DNA of 64,000 bases from assembly GCA_964035545.1 (NCBI GenBank), contig OZ037767.1, positions 1,058,680-1,122,679 on the forward strand. Reading direction: 5' to 3'. Each line of letters opens with the position of its first letter. Positions within the stretch are counted from its first letter, which is position 1. Source of the DNA: Bugula neritina (lineage: Eukaryota > Bryozoa > Gymnolaemata > Cheilostomatida > Bugulidae). The notes under the pieces were generated by a model. It worked only from the letters and a program-made list of their open reading frames with translations, had not been told where the DNA came from and did no database searches. Shown here one piece after another: positions 24,001 to 35,083 of the stretch. Both the position numbers and the translations under genes were made by a program.

Positions 24001-25766
24001 ATGAGCACTCTGGATAAAGTTAGAGTTGTTGTAGTTGGTGACAGTGAGTCTGGCAAAACCTCACTGTCACATCTCATAGCTCATGGCAATGCGTGTGAAC
24101 GACCCATGTCTACTATAGGCTGCTCGACACAGGTTAAGCTGCATGACTATAGAGCAGGTAAATGATGGAATTTTCTTTATCTTATCTACAATTCTGGACT
24201 GTTTTCTTTCTACTGTTGTTATGGAATTGCTTTATCATTGCATGTGTGGCAGTCTTGTGTAATCACACAGTTTTATATTTTGCTGTATCTGTAGGTTTAC
24301 CCGGAGAAAAGCCGTATTTCATAGAACTGTGGGACGTCGGGGGTTCAAGAGGTCATGAGATAGCACGGTCTCTGTTTTATAATCCAATAGATGGTCTAAT
24401 ATTAGTACACGACTTGTCAAACAAGAAATCACATGTTAACCTTCAGTCGTGGCTCAGAGAAGTAACAAACTGCCGAGACGGTGGAAAGCTACGGCAGGTA
24501 TGTTATGTGCTTGTTTAGTTGACAGGTCTAATTGTGTCTCAACATAATGCCCATTTTATAAAATTGCACTACAGCTGACATTCTTTTGTATAGTAACAAC
24601 GGTAGTTTTTTCTCTTGTTTTTTTACAACCTGCTCATAAATATATTTGTTATGTTACGCTGAAGTAACTAAGTTTTACATTTGTCCAGTCAACAGCATTT
24701 CAATGTGCTAAAACTGCCAAATTTTATTTTTAATTTTAAGGCCAGTTATTTTATTTGACGTACCAACATGGTGAAAAAATATGCTTCCATTGAAGCTGTA
24801 TTTGTTCGTGGACTACAAGTTTTACGAATACCACAGGTTATCACTGATTATGACGCAGACAGCATGACGGGCTATTCCATACCCACCCTAGTTGTTGGTA
24901 CGAAACTTGACTTGTTGAAAGGTCAGGAACCACAGCCATCTTTCATAGCAGAAGACTGCAACGCTGAGGAAGTCTACCTCGACTGCACTTCCAACAGGTG
25001 AGTCACGTAGCTGAGCTTCTGGAGGAAAAGTTTGGGCAAATATAAAATGTTTTCCAGTTAGCTGCAAGACTGCGTAATATGTGTTTTGTTAATGAAATGC
25101 TGTGATTTCCTGTGATACAATATGATATATTGTGATATGATGTACTGTGATATGATATACTGTGATATGATACACTGTGATATGATATACTGTGATATGA
25201 TGTACTGTGATATGATGTACTGTGATATGATATACTGTGATATGATATACTGTGATATGATATACTGTGATATGATATACTGTGATATGATACACTGTGA
25301 TATGACATACTGTGATATGATATACTATGATATGATATACTGTGATATGATGTACTGTGATATGATGTACTGTGATATGATATACTGTGATATGATATAC
25401 TGTGATATGATATACTGTGATATGATATACTGTGATATGATATACTGTGATATGATATATTGTGATATGATGTACTGTGATATGATATACTGTGATATGA
25501 TGTACTGTGATATGCTTATAGTTGCACATAGCTGATATGCTTGAAGTTGCTTATAGTTTCACATGGTTTGCTGTAGATCCTTAGCCCCTGGTTCCAGCAA
25601 TTCTGTGAAATTGAGCCGATTTTTTGACAAAGTGATAGAGAAGAAGTTATCTAGTCCTGGATCACACACAGCACGCGATACCGGACCCTTCTCGCTAGGT
25701 GAAAGGAAGCGTACCTACAGCCCATCTCGCATGTACTCCGGTATCAAGTCCACTCACATTGACTAA
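24001..25766 (+). CDS. RABL3: RABL3, Rab-like small GTPase
   Basis: RABL3 is an atypical Rab-like GTPase without a C-terminal prenylation cysteine, reported in mammals to influence KRAS prenylation and lymphoid development. Exons 24001-24157, 24295-24497, 24837-24997 and 25577-25766 join in phases 1, 0 and 2 to give 236 aa, the same length as human RABL3. It starts MSTLDKVRVVVVGDSESGKT, the P-loop; then TIGCSTQVKLHDYRAG (human TVGCSVDVRVHDYKEG), FIELWDVGGSRG with the DxxG motif, GLILVHDLSNKKS, GTKLD as the NKxD equivalent, EEVYLDCTSNR and NSVKLSRFFDKVIEKK. In the P-loop, human Gly-Val is replaced by Glu-Ser (GDSESGKTS against GDSGVGKSS), which may alter nucleotide handling. The start ATG matches the family. 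Intron 3 is mostly a 15-bp tandem repeat. Confidence 0.95.
25118..25515. repeat. 15-bp tandem repeat in RABL3 intron 3
   Basis: About 26 copies of TGTGATATGATATAC with GTAC and ACAC variants. As 15 is a multiple of 3, both strands read open for 100-146 codons (MIYCD and HITVY repeats); these are not genes. Confidence 0.96.
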
Positions 25767-26952
25767 CATGTCCTGTACACTGTGTTAGTAGAGAGTAGTA
25801 TTGTATTAATATCTCTGTACATTTCTATCATTGCTGCGTATTACATTGACTCATTGCATAACATTACATAGCAAGTGAATTATTGTAATGATTAGACTTG
25901 TTCAGCCATGTTTTTACCGCCAGAGAGTCTGGAAAAGTATCTGCTATCAATATTTTTCTTCTTATACTATGATTATTATAATTCATTGTTATTTATTTAA
26001 CTGACACTACATTATTGTCATATATATTATATTCAGTTTATCATTATGAAGTTTTTGATTTGCAATACTTTTGTTTCTGAACTCACATGCTTTTTTAAAG
26101 AGTTATTTTATTATATTTTGCCTACAGAATAACTTTGTGGATTCAAAAATAAACCTGAAACAATACACAACACTCCTTTATTGAAAATTACACACCTGTG
26201 GTCTGGTGTATTTCTGTTAAATTAACTGTAGGTCGTAATGATCTACAGGGAGCATAGCTTCCAATACGAAATAAACAGCATTGTTATTTCATTTTTTTTC
26301 ACATATGCATAGCTAAATTACGTGAGCTGTACAGAGTTATCTTCCCATTCTAATGACTGTTGAAGTTGTTTCCTTCGGAGTTACAAATTTAACTAGTCGC
26401 GTACCTGGCTGTAGCTTTCGGGGCCTTAGAGCCGTCACGTAAATATGTTAACTAAACATTATTGCCTTGGAAGCGTTGTGTTCAGAATTTAAAAATGTTA
26501 GTAACAACTAAACTTCAATCAGGCAATCACAATCACAATGCAAATGTGATATGAAGAAAGTACTTCAAACGAATTTTATTCTCGTAATCGTGATACTATA
26601 AGGCTAAGCAGTCTCATTTTATACTATTCATCAAACCTTTTAGTTGATGTTTATACTCATAGTCATCAATCATTAGTGGTACTCGTTACCATTAAATTTA
26701 ATTTTAAACTGAAAGTCAAAGTGAGACGCAGACTCAGTTTGAGTTACTTTGAGTTACTCTAGCTGTAACAGCTACTAGAAGTACTACTACTACTACTACC
26801 CGTCTACTACTAGTACTAGTAGTACGAGTACGTCAACCAACTCCGATTACTACGTATACTATAGTATAGGTATACTTTAATACTATTGCTGCTAGTACTT
26901 CGTCTTGTAATATTGTTATACTAACAGTAACAGTTTCTAGTTCAAAACCGAA
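25767..26952. other. RABL3 3' UTR and HYLS1 upstream region
   Basis: The RABL3 3' UTR probably ends near the AATAAA at 26148. From about 26650 to 26950 the sequence becomes a patchwork of simple motifs (GAGTTACTTTGAGTTACTCT, ACTACTACTAGTACTAG) leading to the HYLS1 start. No extra exon was found. Confidence 0.5.
26148..26153 (+). terminator. Polyadenylation signal candidate for RABL3
   Basis: AATAAA about 380 bases after the stop, in the only plausible 3' UTR before HYLS1. Confidence 0.55.
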
Positions 26953-29900
26953 ATGAATAATTATAATTTCAGCCATAGTAGTGGCGATTCAGTAGATTTT
27001 TCAGACGCTGAGATAAAAAATGAGCTCTCACGTTTAGGATATCATGATATAGACGAGGAACAATTTGATGAGTTTAAAAGAGGTAAGACTGAGCCTTGCA
27101 GTTACTGTTATTTTTAAAACAAAATACGCAATTCATAATTATTTTATTATGCAATTTTAATTTCATTAAATTTTAAAACGGTTAATCAATCGAAATTGTA
27201 AATATCTATAAATTGCAAATTTTAATATGTATAGAAGTAAACGGAATGTCATTCGAAGTTGTAAGAGTTTAAACCCCAAAGTAATAAATTGCTTATTATC
27301 TCACTGGAATACATACAATTTTGGATTTATTTTGTTTTTTTTCGAGTGCTTTTGTTGAAATTTAAATTATTTTTTATTGCAGATTTACTGACTCTTGTGA
27401 ATGCGGAGAGAAGTAGTAGTTTTAGTTCAGTTAATTCCCACACACCGTATCCTCGAAATACACACAGTTCTAAAACTGTAAGAAAGTTATATGAGCCTCT
27501 ATCAAATACTGGGCTGCCAACTCATCAGGTATATATTTATAGGCTATATAGGTATATATTTATAGGCTATATAGGTATATATTTATAGGCTATATAGGTA
27601 TATATTTATAGGCTCAATGTTATAGTTACTAAGTTATAGGTTAAATATCAACCTCATTATTACTTTCTATTTGAAAGTTATATGTTTGATTCATTAGTTT
27701 TTCCTGAACTCTTCAATTGACTTTTTGATAGGATCATTATCGAGAGAAAGAAAATCCTGAACGGTCGACACGGCCTTATAGGTTAGTGCAGGAACGACAA
27801 CCCCTAAGATCGGCTTCCTCAAATATTACTCCTAACACTAAAGAACCGTCGCCTTTAAAAACATATAAACACTACTCTAGTGGTAAAAGCTACTCCAGAA
27901 GTAAGCAGTATTCTGAAGAGGAACACTATCCTAGTGGTAAACACTACTCTGGTACTGCTATATCCCACAGTCTACCTCGGCATGGCAAGCCAACTGAATA
28001 CTATGAGCCCGTAGAGGAGTATTATGTTAGACCTCAGTCAGCTGATGGATTTAGGAGGTATAGTATAGAGTACTTTGAAAACACTTAGAGTTTTTATCTT
28101 TCTTATCATTTGGGAGTTATCTACTTTTTCTACAGACTAACACCTTGCATAAAATATTTGTAGCATAGTAATAGTAAAACACGCAGGTGAAAAGGAAACT
28201 GTTCTGAAATTATGGTGCATGAACGTTTAGAAATAATTTGTTTTTTTTTTAAGATATTTTTATGAGAATACTCCCAGTTTGCAAAATTGAGCTTTTTAAA
28301 AAATTTAACATAACCAAGTCTTGCATATTTTCCCAAATTATTTTCATCAAAATTTCTGGAATTATTTTGTATTTCTTTTATCTAAATCTCAATCAGTTGA
28401 TAGACTATTTATATTCTGCTACTTGACTAAATTTATTGGCTGAAATTCTTGCACATTGACCAATAGTATTGTGTGTCTCATGTTTTAGATATTCGGATGT
28501 CTATGAAGATACAACAGATAAACATTTAGATGACTATTGGTATGGCAAAGGTGATAGAGGACATCTGATGACAGGGTACCTGCTTTTGCACTCATTTACT
28601 CTCTTGTATTGTCTGTAGTTGATGTAGTGGAATGACATTTCCCTGCAAGTGCTATGTGGTGATTCTACTGTCCAGGTTTTATGGAAAGCTGATTAACTGC
28701 CCTCCACTACAAGAGTGTCCCAGTAAATATATACCCTAAAATAGCTAGTAGGAAGTTGTCCTCCTTACCCAGTTCTATATTCTTACAGGAAGCCTCTCCC
28801 TTCTGACAGCCAGGATTACACGACAGCATCGGAGTTGAGTCAGCACCCCAAGGATGAAGATCTAGCCGACAGTCTGGCTGACAAACTAAGCATCAGCAAA
28901 GCCTCACAATCTTCTGTGGTAAAGAGGAAGGTCTCAAGGTGCGTCCCCCACCTCTTTTCTTTTCTATTGTTTATGATTTAACTTAGCAGTCTAGTTTTGA
29001 GAGTATTCCAGTCAGTTTTTATAGAACTTAGTCTATAAGAAGACTGTAATACTCATTCAGTTCGATTTCAGCCAACTAAATGTTTTGCTTATTAAGGTAA
29101 TGAAATGTTTCCAATGTCTGTGTTAAGCATGAAATGGCCAATGAGATGCAAGGTTACCAGTTGGTGTGTTTTACTCTACAGGAAACTCCATGACGGAAGT
29201 TCTGATGTGTATGAAGAGTCGTATGTACAGGGCGATTCTCGCTGCACCGGTAAGAGCTCAATGTATAGTATGATAGAGCTCAATGTATAGTATGATAGAA
29301 CTCAATGTATAGTATGACAGAGCTCAATGTAGAGTATGATAGAGCTCAATGTATAGTATGATAGAATTCAATGTATAGTATAGTAAGAGCTCAATGTAGA
29401 GTATGGTAGAGCTCAATGTAAAGTATGGTAGAGCTCAATGTAGAGTATGGTAGAGCTCATTGTATAGTATGATAGAGCTCATCACTTGGATTTGTTATCT
29501 ATCAAAGTTATTGATTTTATTGTTGAAATTAATTTGGCTCTGATAAGGTTAATGAGGGTTTGCCCTAAGTAACCCAGCCATTGTAGTGCAATGAGATTTG
29601 AAACCATTCCCACCTCTGTTGATGTCCGGGGAGAAACCTGTTCTATAGGCTGTATATTATAATGATGTTTTGTACTGCTGATTGAAGATGATTCAGATGC
29701 TGCCAGTGACAGCGAAGTGAGTGACCGTGGTGGGCAGGTCAAACCCTCGTATATAAACTACACTTCTACCCACCCCTCAGGTATTGGCAGCGGCAGCATT
29801 GGGAGAACGAGTCGTACTGCTGCCATTTCTGCAAGGGTTAGTACGCTCTGCTCAATATAACACTCTATACATGTGACTATATCTCAAATTTTAGCTGAAC

Positions 29901-30816
29901 ATGTAAACTTTTCTCTCACAGAATTGTTTGTACTCAATGAATATTTTTTGTCTAATGTTCGTTTCAAATAGCTTTGAAAACAAAACTATCTACTAGTTAC
30001 TAAAACCAGCTATTAGTTTAACTTTATTTCTAATACTCTTGTTACACCTCACTGTTTCCTCTCAGCTTCTTTCGTCGTTCTTCAGCTTTAGTCACATGAC
30101 TTTACTAACTAATAAAAGCAGTAATATATTATATTTGTATATCGTGACCTCATTACAATATTATATTATATAGTTTTGATACAATGTAGTATATTATAAC
30201 ATATTGCATGCAGTACGATAAGTCAGTTGACCCGGTGAGATCTGCGGTAATCTGGCCAGAGGTAAAGCCTGTGGTGAGTAGAAACATGGTGAAGACGGAC
30301 CCTGTCAGTCGGTACCAGTCTTACCAGCAAGAGTGGGCCAAGTCTAAGGTGCCGGAGGAGAAGAAACACAAGGAGTTGAGATGGGCAGTTCGTGAGCAGA
30401 TGCTCTACAAGGATGTTATATATGAGGTGAGTATCGGACAGGGGGGGGGGGTGTTGGGAGGGGGTTTGGAGTGAGCGTTGGGAAGGGAGGTGGTGTGAGT
30501 TTTGAAAAAGAGGTAGCAGTGAGTAGATGACTCATGCTTGGTCGTGCACCAGAATCTTCTGTTGAAACCTGTAGGCTCTTTGTCAATACTAGAAACAGCT
30601 TCAAGTTTTCTGCTGCTCTACTGAGAGTGAAATAGTTTATAATTGTAGACTGGGCATCCGGGCTGTCGCTTCACTCTGTAAATTATAACTTTGTAGAAAC
30701 CTCAGAAGAAGTTTGTGGCCAACAAGTACGTTGTGCCGACAGACAAAAAGAGGAAAGACTTGCGATGGAGGATCAGAGCTGATATGAATGCCGGGATTCT
30801 TCCTAAGTCTACCTAG
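26953..30816 (+). CDS. HYLS1: HYLS1, centriolar and ciliogenic protein
   Basis: HYLS1 is a core centriole protein needed for cilium formation; the human D211G change causes hydrolethalus syndrome. Exons: 26953-27082, 27383-27528, 27732-28057, 28489-28575, 28789-28938, 29182-29249, 29688-29836, 30214-30426, 30697-30816; all phases agree and the product is 462 aa (human 299). The N-terminal box reads AEIKNELSRLGYHDIDEEQF then DEFKRDLLTLV. The C-terminal domain has RNMVKTDPVSRYQSYQQEWA, KKHKELRWAVREQML, NKYVVPTDKKRKDLRWRIR and MNAGILPKST, each aligned with human HYLS1. Asp381, in KTD, is the counterpart of human Asp211 and is intact. The extra length is a Ser/Tyr/His-rich middle in exon 3 (YSSGKSYSRSKQYSEEEHYP) and an acidic part in exons 6-7. 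If the exon 3 donor is skipped, the frame stops at 28088, giving a truncated form. The ATG is the first in frame and precedes the conserved box. Confidence 0.93.
27529..27612. repeat. 23-bp tandem repeat starting at the HYLS1 exon 2 donor
   Basis: Between three and four copies of a 23-bp unit beginning GTATATATTTATAGGCTATA. The first base of the array is the G of the splice donor (CATCAG|gtatat), so later copies repeat a donor-like sequence. Confidence 0.92.
28058..28488. other. HYLS1 intron 3
   Basis: Ordinary AT-rich intron. The exon 3 frame continues 10 codons into it before a stop, and a minus-strand ORF across it has no recognisable features. Confidence 0.7.
29252..29480. repeat. 22-bp tandem repeat in HYLS1 intron 6
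   Basis: About ten copies of GAGCTCAATGTATAGTATGATA variants. It begins within three bases of the exon 6 donor (CACCG|gtaaga), making most of the first half of the intron tandem repeat. Confidence 0.93.
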
Positions 30817-33800
30817 TTTATTATCTACTTGCAGCTACGTGTCAGTGTCACATGACCAACTACTTGCAGCTACGTGTCAGTGTCGCATGACCAACCTGCT
30901 GCTACCTGCCACTCACACATGATACTGTGTGTTGATGTCACTTTGTAGAGTTACTAGTTATACTAAAGTATCACATAGCGGTATCTCTCTACAGTATATC
31001 AATACTTCCTGTGACACTGTGACTCTCTCTTGTATCTCTGCTGTAAAGATGTTCTTTATCTTCTTTATATATTAACTTGTAACACTGTTTTGGGAGTTAT
31101 TCTTCCAACTTATAGAAAATGTGATTTTCCTAATTTTTACTGTGTGAGCTGTGAGTGACAAGTACATATACATCTACTTATTCAATCAGTATTTTTCTTA
31201 ATGTTTTTAAGCTGTGAAATGTATGAGAATGTGTGAACAGACAATAATATATACTATATAATACAAAAGTGTGTTATAAATATATAATTATATTGTAGTA
31301 TAGAGGTTTGGGACTAATATATTTGTGATATAAATATAATATGATGTGTAATATAGTAGTAGATATTATATAATCTAATATTCCACATTAAATTATAATA
31401 CAAAGGAGAAGGTGTCAACCTACTTGAAAAAATTAAAAACGCTTATAATAATAAATATTCAAATCTATATTAATAAATTTATTAGATTCTTGTAATTGTT
31501 TATATTTTGCCAAAACCGGACACATAGTCATAACTTGTAGTAATTCTAAAAAAACTTTATAGCAAAACCAGACGAACTTCATCCATGATGCTAAATTGCC
31601 TTTTTTATTTTTGATGGTGCACACATTTAGTGTTGATAGAATAAGAGGCTTTGTTACATAGCATACTTTGCATGTGTATTATGTAAGCATAAGTTGGCAA
31701 ATTTATACTGAATTTTTTGTTCGCAAATGTGCACACATTTAGAATTGTTGCTGCCAGTGTACAGGCTGTAAGAATTAGAAGTTGCTTACTCCTAAATTGT
31801 TAGTTATGTAATTAGAGTTGTTTACTCTTGAGCGTCTTCAGTATGGTTGTTGCAGGCAAAAAGTATGTTATGCATTTCAAGTACTTTCTTGTACAGGTAA
31901 CAAACTTTTCAGCACTGTTTACTTTTCGCCATTCTGTTCTGCAAAATTAACTGAATTTGATATGCAGTGTCAAAAGTTGCTATAAAAACCAGTCAATGCA
32001 CTAGAGAAACCAATGTTTGTATATTAGTATTGCCATTTCAATTAAAGAATTCATTCAACTCACTATAAGCTGCATTTACTAGGTACTGCACCTGCATATA
32101 CTGCCAATAGGCCAGGCAACTTAATAACATTTATTTTTAATTTTATTTTTATGATTTCATTTACTTTTAGTTTTAGTTTTACTTTTACTTTTAGTGATTT
32201 ACAATATCGATATCAATATGAAATTGAGTAACAATATACATAGTCATAATATTAATATAATTATAATATCAAATTTGAGAAGCATAACTGTGATAACAAG
32301 CAAACAATATAAATACTCATGTTCATGCTGATTCTCATTCTGATTAAGATCATCATTATGATAGAACTAGAACTATAAGTATAAGATATATAACTAAGAG
32401 TTAAACTTAAAGTATATACTTGAAGTTAATCTCATAGTTATAGTTATACCTACACTGAATTAAAATAGTCATAACTCTTAGTCTTAGGGCTATTCATAAC
32501 TCATAATCATTATGATTGTCATAATTCAATCATGAAATCAAGACATAATCATCGTGTCTCAGTCTGTGATTACCATAATACTTCAAGTTGATACTTATTG
32601 ATAGTAGACTATTACTATGAGTCTGATAGTGGCAGTGATACTCAATACTCATTACATTTACTGATAACAGTTACTCTAGTGAGTTAGAGTTGGTCATTAC
32701 TTATTAATTTTCATTATGATAACGATTGCAGTTAGGCCTACTTATAGTAATAGTAATACTATTAGTAAATATATTAGTAATACTAATAGTAACAGTATTG
32801 CTAAATCTAGTACAATCTTAGTAATACTAATACTAAATATAATAGTTATAATTATGTTCTTATTCTAATAAGTACTAGTATCTAAATAAGTAGTAGTAAT
32901 ACGAATGGCTCTGGAGCTGGATGATTACTAATAGGTGATTGAATTGCAGTATAAAATTAATGTCATAGTAAATTGAATATTCATTACCCACTAGAATTAA
33001 ACAACTTAATCATCAATTATAAGAATTGCTAAGGATAACTATTACTTATTTAGTTATTTGTTAGTTATACTTATAGTATTAGTATTACCATAGTAGTATA
33101 TGTATAATTATTAGTATTATATTAGTATTACTATAAATATATTTATATCATTATTTTATAATTTATAGTTTTAAATCATAATGATAATAATATTTATTTA
33201 CTTATAGTTAAATATGATATAAGATTAAATTGCTTTTAGCTAAATATTCCTTTATTCACATTTAATTACACTTGAGTGATTATATATGTACCAAATTTTT
33301 ATGGGTTTAAGCCAAGTGTCTGAGAAATGTAATTGTTCACTACCTATTGCTTGTGTTAATTCACTACTATTGTTTTGTAGTTTATAATGTCAGTCTGACA
33401 ATCTTCTATCGCAGTATTTAGATTTATAGATACAATTTTCCCTCATCATCTAGCAATACTGAAGCTGTGTCAAAGCAGCAAACCAACTGCAGATTTCAAT
33501 TTAAGATATTTATTGATTATTTCTAGAACTTTAATTTTTATTGTTCACAGATATTAAAAATGTCATTACTAGTATTAGTTATTGGCATGTCAATTGAGTC
33601 AGTAAAATAAAGATAAATTTCTCACAGGCCTAGAGTTAATAACTGCATTACTGCACAGTTTATTACTCTTATTACAGCCACTTGTGTGAGTTGACTTAGT
33701 ACGAGTTTTTGGAGCATGGCTAACCTTAGCCAACTATGAATATTAATAAGATGTTATGATTATATTAATCTACCCCTAGAGCTTATGTGTGGTTTTGATT

Positions 33801-35083
33801 GGTGCTAGCAATAGATTGTAATAAATTGTTTAAACTGTCAGTTTTTGATTATATTAAATATTAATAGGTTTGCATAATTCAAGTATTATTAGGACACTGT
33901 GGTCATGAATTATTTAATCACCTCTTTTTGAGATTGATTTTTTTATTATCATGGCTCTTAAAAATGTCATTTGTGAATCTTCTGAAGTATAAATGCAGAT
34001 GTAAATACTTTACTATGTCAGTATGTTTTCACTCTCTGCTGTATAATATAATTAACTGCTGAAATAGCCACGCAGCATTTCTTGCTTTCTCCAAAATATG
34101 GCGAGTTATTTATTATTTGCTGTTTTATAATAAATTTCCTAATATCTCAAACCTTTAAACTTTGTCCAGAATTGTGTGCTTTAGTGATGAAAACTAACTG
34201 ACCGCCATGAAACTGGAACAAATTCTTTTCTCTCAGAATCTTTGTATTCAGTTTAAAAGTAGATAAGACTTTTTTTCAAGGTTTTAACTTATTTTTCTAA
34301 AGATGCTACTTTTATCAGAGTGCAGCAGTATAAGGTGCTGTTTGTGGTAGCCAAATATTGCTAAAACCAGTAAAGTTTCTCAAGAAGTTGTGTATAACAC
34401 AGAAAACTAATCTTAGGAACTTAAGGTGCTCAAACTATAAATTCAATGAAAGTAGTCTGTCTGTTTGTCCTCCTCAACAATTTGTGAATATTATAGAAAA
34501 GCTAATGAAGATTGTAATAGAGCTTATTTAGAGGGCAATGTTTGAAATCTCATTATAAATATTGAAGTGGATTTAAAGTAAATAGACTGCATTCATGTAG
34601 GGAGATGAGTGCCCATTGCATAAGCATTCTATCACAATCAATAATGCTTTAATCCCAAGTCTTTGATGGAAAATTATATTTTATAATTACAATTAGTGAT
34701 AGCAAGTTGTATCCTGTACATACGGGTTATTCAACTTCAAGAGTTGAAGGCTGCTAGGTTTAGAAGGTATAGTTGAAAGGTTATATATATACAATTCTGA
34801 GTAATGTTGAAAACACTTGGTTGTTTGATAAGCTATTTATATGTTTTCACCACCACAAGTGAGGATACTATGGTTGAAAAGTTATCAGTGCATAGCATAT
34901 ATTAGTTGACAGGTTTGGTCAGTGCCCCATGTGATACGGAGCTGTCACTTTGTCTGTAAATTTATTCATAGTTTTGCTGCACTTTTCTATTTTTTTAGAC
35001 TACTAGTCTGATATGGTAATACGTTGGCATCCTGTTCAGTCTATTATTTCACTAGCCTGTGACCCGTGTTACTAGCTGTTGAT
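30817..35083. other. Intergenic region between HYLS1 and the sushi-domain gene
   Basis: No gene was recognised over 4.3 kb. Two tandem copies of a short unit (CTACTTGCAGCTACGTGTCA) begin at about 30826 and 30860 in the HYLS1 3' UTR. A lone exon-like segment occurs at 31843-31896. From about 32150 to 33200 the sequence is a patchwork of simple motifs (TTTTAGTTTTAC, ATAACTATAAGTATAAG, TAGTAATACTAATAG). Confidence 0.5.

Noticed and set aside
25003..25535. ORFs of 101-146 codons on both strands
   Set aside because: They come from a 15-bp tandem repeat in RABL3 intron 3.
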